The notes beneath the pieces were generated by a model. It had not been told where the DNA came from and did not search any database. It saw only the letters and a program-made list of their open reading frames with translations. This document shows, in pieces, positions 61,483 to 64,000 of a DNA stretch of 64,000 bases. Numbering within the stretch: position 1 is the stretch's first letter; each line of letters starts with the position of its first letter. The stretch is from contig VIRR01000581.1 in assembly GCA_008638375.1 (NCBI GenBank), positions 1 through 64,000 on the forward strand. Reading direction: 5' to 3'. The position numbers were made by a program, and so were the translations under genes. This stretch comes from Nyssa sinensis. Lineage: Eukaryota > Streptophyta > Magnoliopsida > Cornales > Nyssaceae.

Positions 61483-64000
61483 ATGGCTTCTCTCTATTGC
61501 ATTACCTGCTACACAATCAAATGTTCCTCTACCAGAGAGAATAATCAAGACCCAAAAGTGAATAGTATCAAAATCAATGGGACACCAAGCTTGTCCACAA
61601 CCAAAGTTGATGTACTAAGCCATAAAAATAGACCGGTAACGACTATGGTTGCTGAAAATGGCTGCATCAACAAAGACCAGTTTCGTCAAAACATTCCAGT
61701 AAAGAAACAGTTTGTTGATCCATACCGTCAAGGGCTCATCATTGAAGAGGGTGTTGGGTACAGACAAACTGTTGTTGTTCGGTCATATGAAGTTGGTCCT
61801 GACAAAACTGCAACAATTGAGAGCATCCTCAACCTTCTTCAGGTGAAATTTAGTTCACTGTGATATATATAGCTTTGCACATGCTGTATATCTACATGCA
61901 GATCCTAAATGTGTACATGAACATGCAGGAAACTGCATTGAATCATGTATGGATGTCAGGACTTCTTGGTGATGGGTTCGGTGCCACACATGGAATGATG
62001 AGAAACAATCTCATATGGGTTGTCTCAAGAATGCAGCTCCAAGTTGATCAGTATCCAATCTGGTATGTCCTATCATCACTATCAATATTTCTATGGTTCA
62101 AACCATACAACCAAGCTTATCACGACTACCTGGCAGATATCTAAGAGTCATCTAAAATAATATTCAATCACACTGATCAGATCACATTAGTATTCCTATG
62201 GTTCAACATTCTCATCTACTTCAATCACCTAGTCTTCTAAAATGTTCTTAGCAATCAGTTGAAAAACACAGGAAATATTCATTGAATTTCACTCTATATT
62301 CAAGAAATGCTACACTGCTACACTTAAATGAACAAACTGCTATTGGTAAGGCTTGGACATAAATAATAAAGCATGAAACATCTGGAGTATATATTCGGAC
62401 AATATGTGCAAAATAATTCCAAAAGATAATGGTAAATTGCTTTTGTTTATATACAATTACAGTTCTAAACCATAGACATCAAAATACAAGGATGGTTTTT
62501 GTATGCAGGGGTGAGATTATGGAAATCGACACATGGGTTGCAACATCAGGAAAGAATGGAATGAGGCGAGACTGGCTAGTCCGAAGCCATGCCACAGGCC
62601 ATGTTTTTGCTCGTGCAACCAGGTGAATCATCCAAAATCTCATATCAAGTTTTTCCTCATGGATTTCATCATTTACCTTCGTACTAAAGGTTTAAAAATG
62701 GAACAGTACTTGGGTGATGATGAACCAGAAAACTAGGCGCCTTTCGAAAATGCCAGAAGAGGTGAGGGCCGAAATTTCCCCTTGGTATATAGAGAAGCAG
62801 GCTATCGAAGAAGATGTTCCTGAAAAGATTGAGAAGTTGGATGATAAAGCAAAATACGTGAACTCAGACTTGAAGGTAAACTGATTTCAGTGAATTTCGG
62901 TAGCTCATGCCCCAGCAACAGAGGCATTTGCTGATTAGTGTAATTCTGATCTTGCAGCCGAAGAGGAGTGATTTGGATATGAACCAGCATGTAAACAACG
63001 TCAAGTATGTAGGATGGATGCTCGAGGTAAAGAAAACCATATCATGATTCTTGGCTCGAGTCTAATTCTAAATAGCAAGGATTAAAATATCGTTTCGGAT
63101 GTATAGTTTCGGTCTGTCCAGAAACAGAAACGTTTCGGAGACGTTTCGGAAACATAATGGAAACGGAGAAAAAATTAGAAACATGTGGAAACATAACTTA
63201 AAATTTATTTATTTATACAAATAAGCCTATTTATTGAATATTTGTGCATGTTTAAGGCATAGACATCATATTCATGATAAATGACATAATAGATATATAC
63301 TATGTAATATCCACACGAATTAGAAAATTTGACACAAGTTACATATAAAATAAAAAGTAAAACAAATAGCGATTTAAACCTATTATAATTAGTAACTTAG
63401 TATTAAAATAGTTATTTCTCTACACTTTATTTTTCCTACTAATTTTCTATTATTTTTCTCTTCTTGTAATTTTGAGTCTTTATCCTTGAAAAATAAATGG
63501 ATATTATTTTTTACTAACTTCTAGAATTATTGTTGATACAAAAGAAATGTTTCCTCTGATTCGGTATGTTTCCACTAGTTTCGGTATGTTTTTACGGAAA
63601 CAATTTTGTTTCCATGGAAACATGTGAATTTCGATATTCCACTAGTGTTTCGTTTCGGTTCCATGAAAAACGGAAACGTTTCGGTCGTTTCGATGAAAAA
63701 GAAACGAAATTTTGATCCTTGCTAAATAGGGTACCTGAATCTAATTTTTTTAAAATTCTTTCTTCTTCAGACCATCCCAGACCAGTTTATGGAAAAAAAC
63801 CAACTTTCTAGCATCGTACTAGAATATAGAAGGGAATGTGGAAGTTCAGATATAGTTCAATCCCTCTGTGAACCTGATGAAGATGGAATTCTCCACAGTG
63901 GACTAGATAATAACCTCGGTCTGGTCAATGGATTTTCATTGGCAGCAGGGATTCTTGAGGGCAATGGATTCCTACGATCATTCAGTGAGGGACCTCTCAA
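61483..64000 (+). CDS. FATB-type acyl-ACP thioesterase (3' end beyond window)
   Basis: FATB enzymes hydrolyse saturated acyl-ACPs in plastids, releasing free fatty acids such as palmitate for export. Exons in phase: 61483-61842, 61929-62062, 62509-62622, 62707-62875, 62958-63026 and 63771 to beyond 64000. Hot-dog fold motifs: VVRSYEVGPDKTATIESILN, ETALNHVWMSGLLGDGFG, GKNGMRRDWLVRSHATG and RRLSKMPEEVRAE. The catalytic set Asn268-Gln-His270 (DLDMNQHVNNVKYVGW) and Cys305 (EYRRECG) keeps the N-to-C spacing of 37 residues seen in FATB. ETALNHV, GLLGDGFG and RRLSK favour FATB over FATA. The N-terminus before the catalytic domain is short and lacks the hydrophobic segment usual in FATB. Its Ser/Lys-rich start could still be a transit peptide. 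Intron 5 holds a hAT-type MITE. Substrate length cannot be told. Confidence 0.92.
63076..63721. mobile_element. hAT-type MITE with 8-bp target duplication (FATB-like intron 5)
   Basis: A 646-bp element. Terminal repeats are CAAGGATTAAAATATCGTTT and, on the other strand, CAAGGATCAAAATTTCGTTT (two mismatches in 20). It is flanked by perfect CTAAATAG on both sides (63068-63075 and 63722-63729). An 8-bp duplication is diagnostic of hAT elements. Inside each end are repeated gtttcgg words in inverted orientation (for example near 63091-63145 and 63650-63692). No transposase is encoded. Confidence 0.9.

Noticed and set aside
1..64000. Search for tRNA, rRNA, organellar insertions or a clustered biosynthetic or defence system
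   Set aside because: No cloverleaf-type tRNA with intact boxes, no rRNA and no chloroplast or mitochondrial gene blocks were recognised; the five genes have unrelated roles.

Overview
The window is nuclear DNA from a flowering plant, most likely a eudicot and plausibly woody. The evidence is AT-rich intergenic DNA, GT-AG introns of 0.1 to 5 kb filled with LINE, SINE and MITE insertions, long CT/CA microsatellites, and plant-only genes such as a chloroplast TatC and a plastid acyl-ACP thioesterase. I cannot name the species from sequence alone.

Five protein-coding genes were reconstructed exon by exon, with reading phase checked across every junction. (1) A MATE/DTX transporter, + strand, 10075-13569, 7 exons. 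(2) A GCIP-type cyclin-D1-binding protein homologue, + strand, 15616-23684, 4 exons. (3) Chloroplast TatC, - strand, 33895 down to 24580, 4 exons, convergent with gene 2. (4) ORC4, origin recognition complex subunit 4, + strand, 42329-57826, 16 exons. (5) A FATB-type acyl-ACP thioesterase, + strand, starting at 61483 and running off the right edge. The genes are unrelated housekeeping or specialised genes. This is ordinary plant gene order, not an operon or cluster. MATE and ORC4 each carry one extra T that breaks an otherwise intact frame, either an assembly error or a real lesion.

Region by region. 1-9957 holds no gene. It has a decayed Ty1/copia-like LTR, four copies of one long-inverted-repeat MITE family, a Tourist-like MITE nested inside another copy of itself, and a hairpin MITE next to the MATE 5' end. 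13570-15615 is AT-rich with little to name. The introns of genes 2 to 5 hold L1-type LINE 3' ends, an Au-like SINE, a hAT-type MITE and microsatellites. 33896-42328 holds a tRNA-type SINE with a 19-bp target duplication, a receptor-kinase pseudogene fragment, a solo LTR with a 5-bp target duplication, and a Tourist MITE just upstream of ORC4. 57827-61482 is intergenic with only microsatellites.

I found no sign of an undescribed multi-gene system. What merits a second look is the two frameshifts, the FATB-like enzyme with its short N-terminus, the ORC4 promoter region, and several well-preserved transposon insertion footprints.
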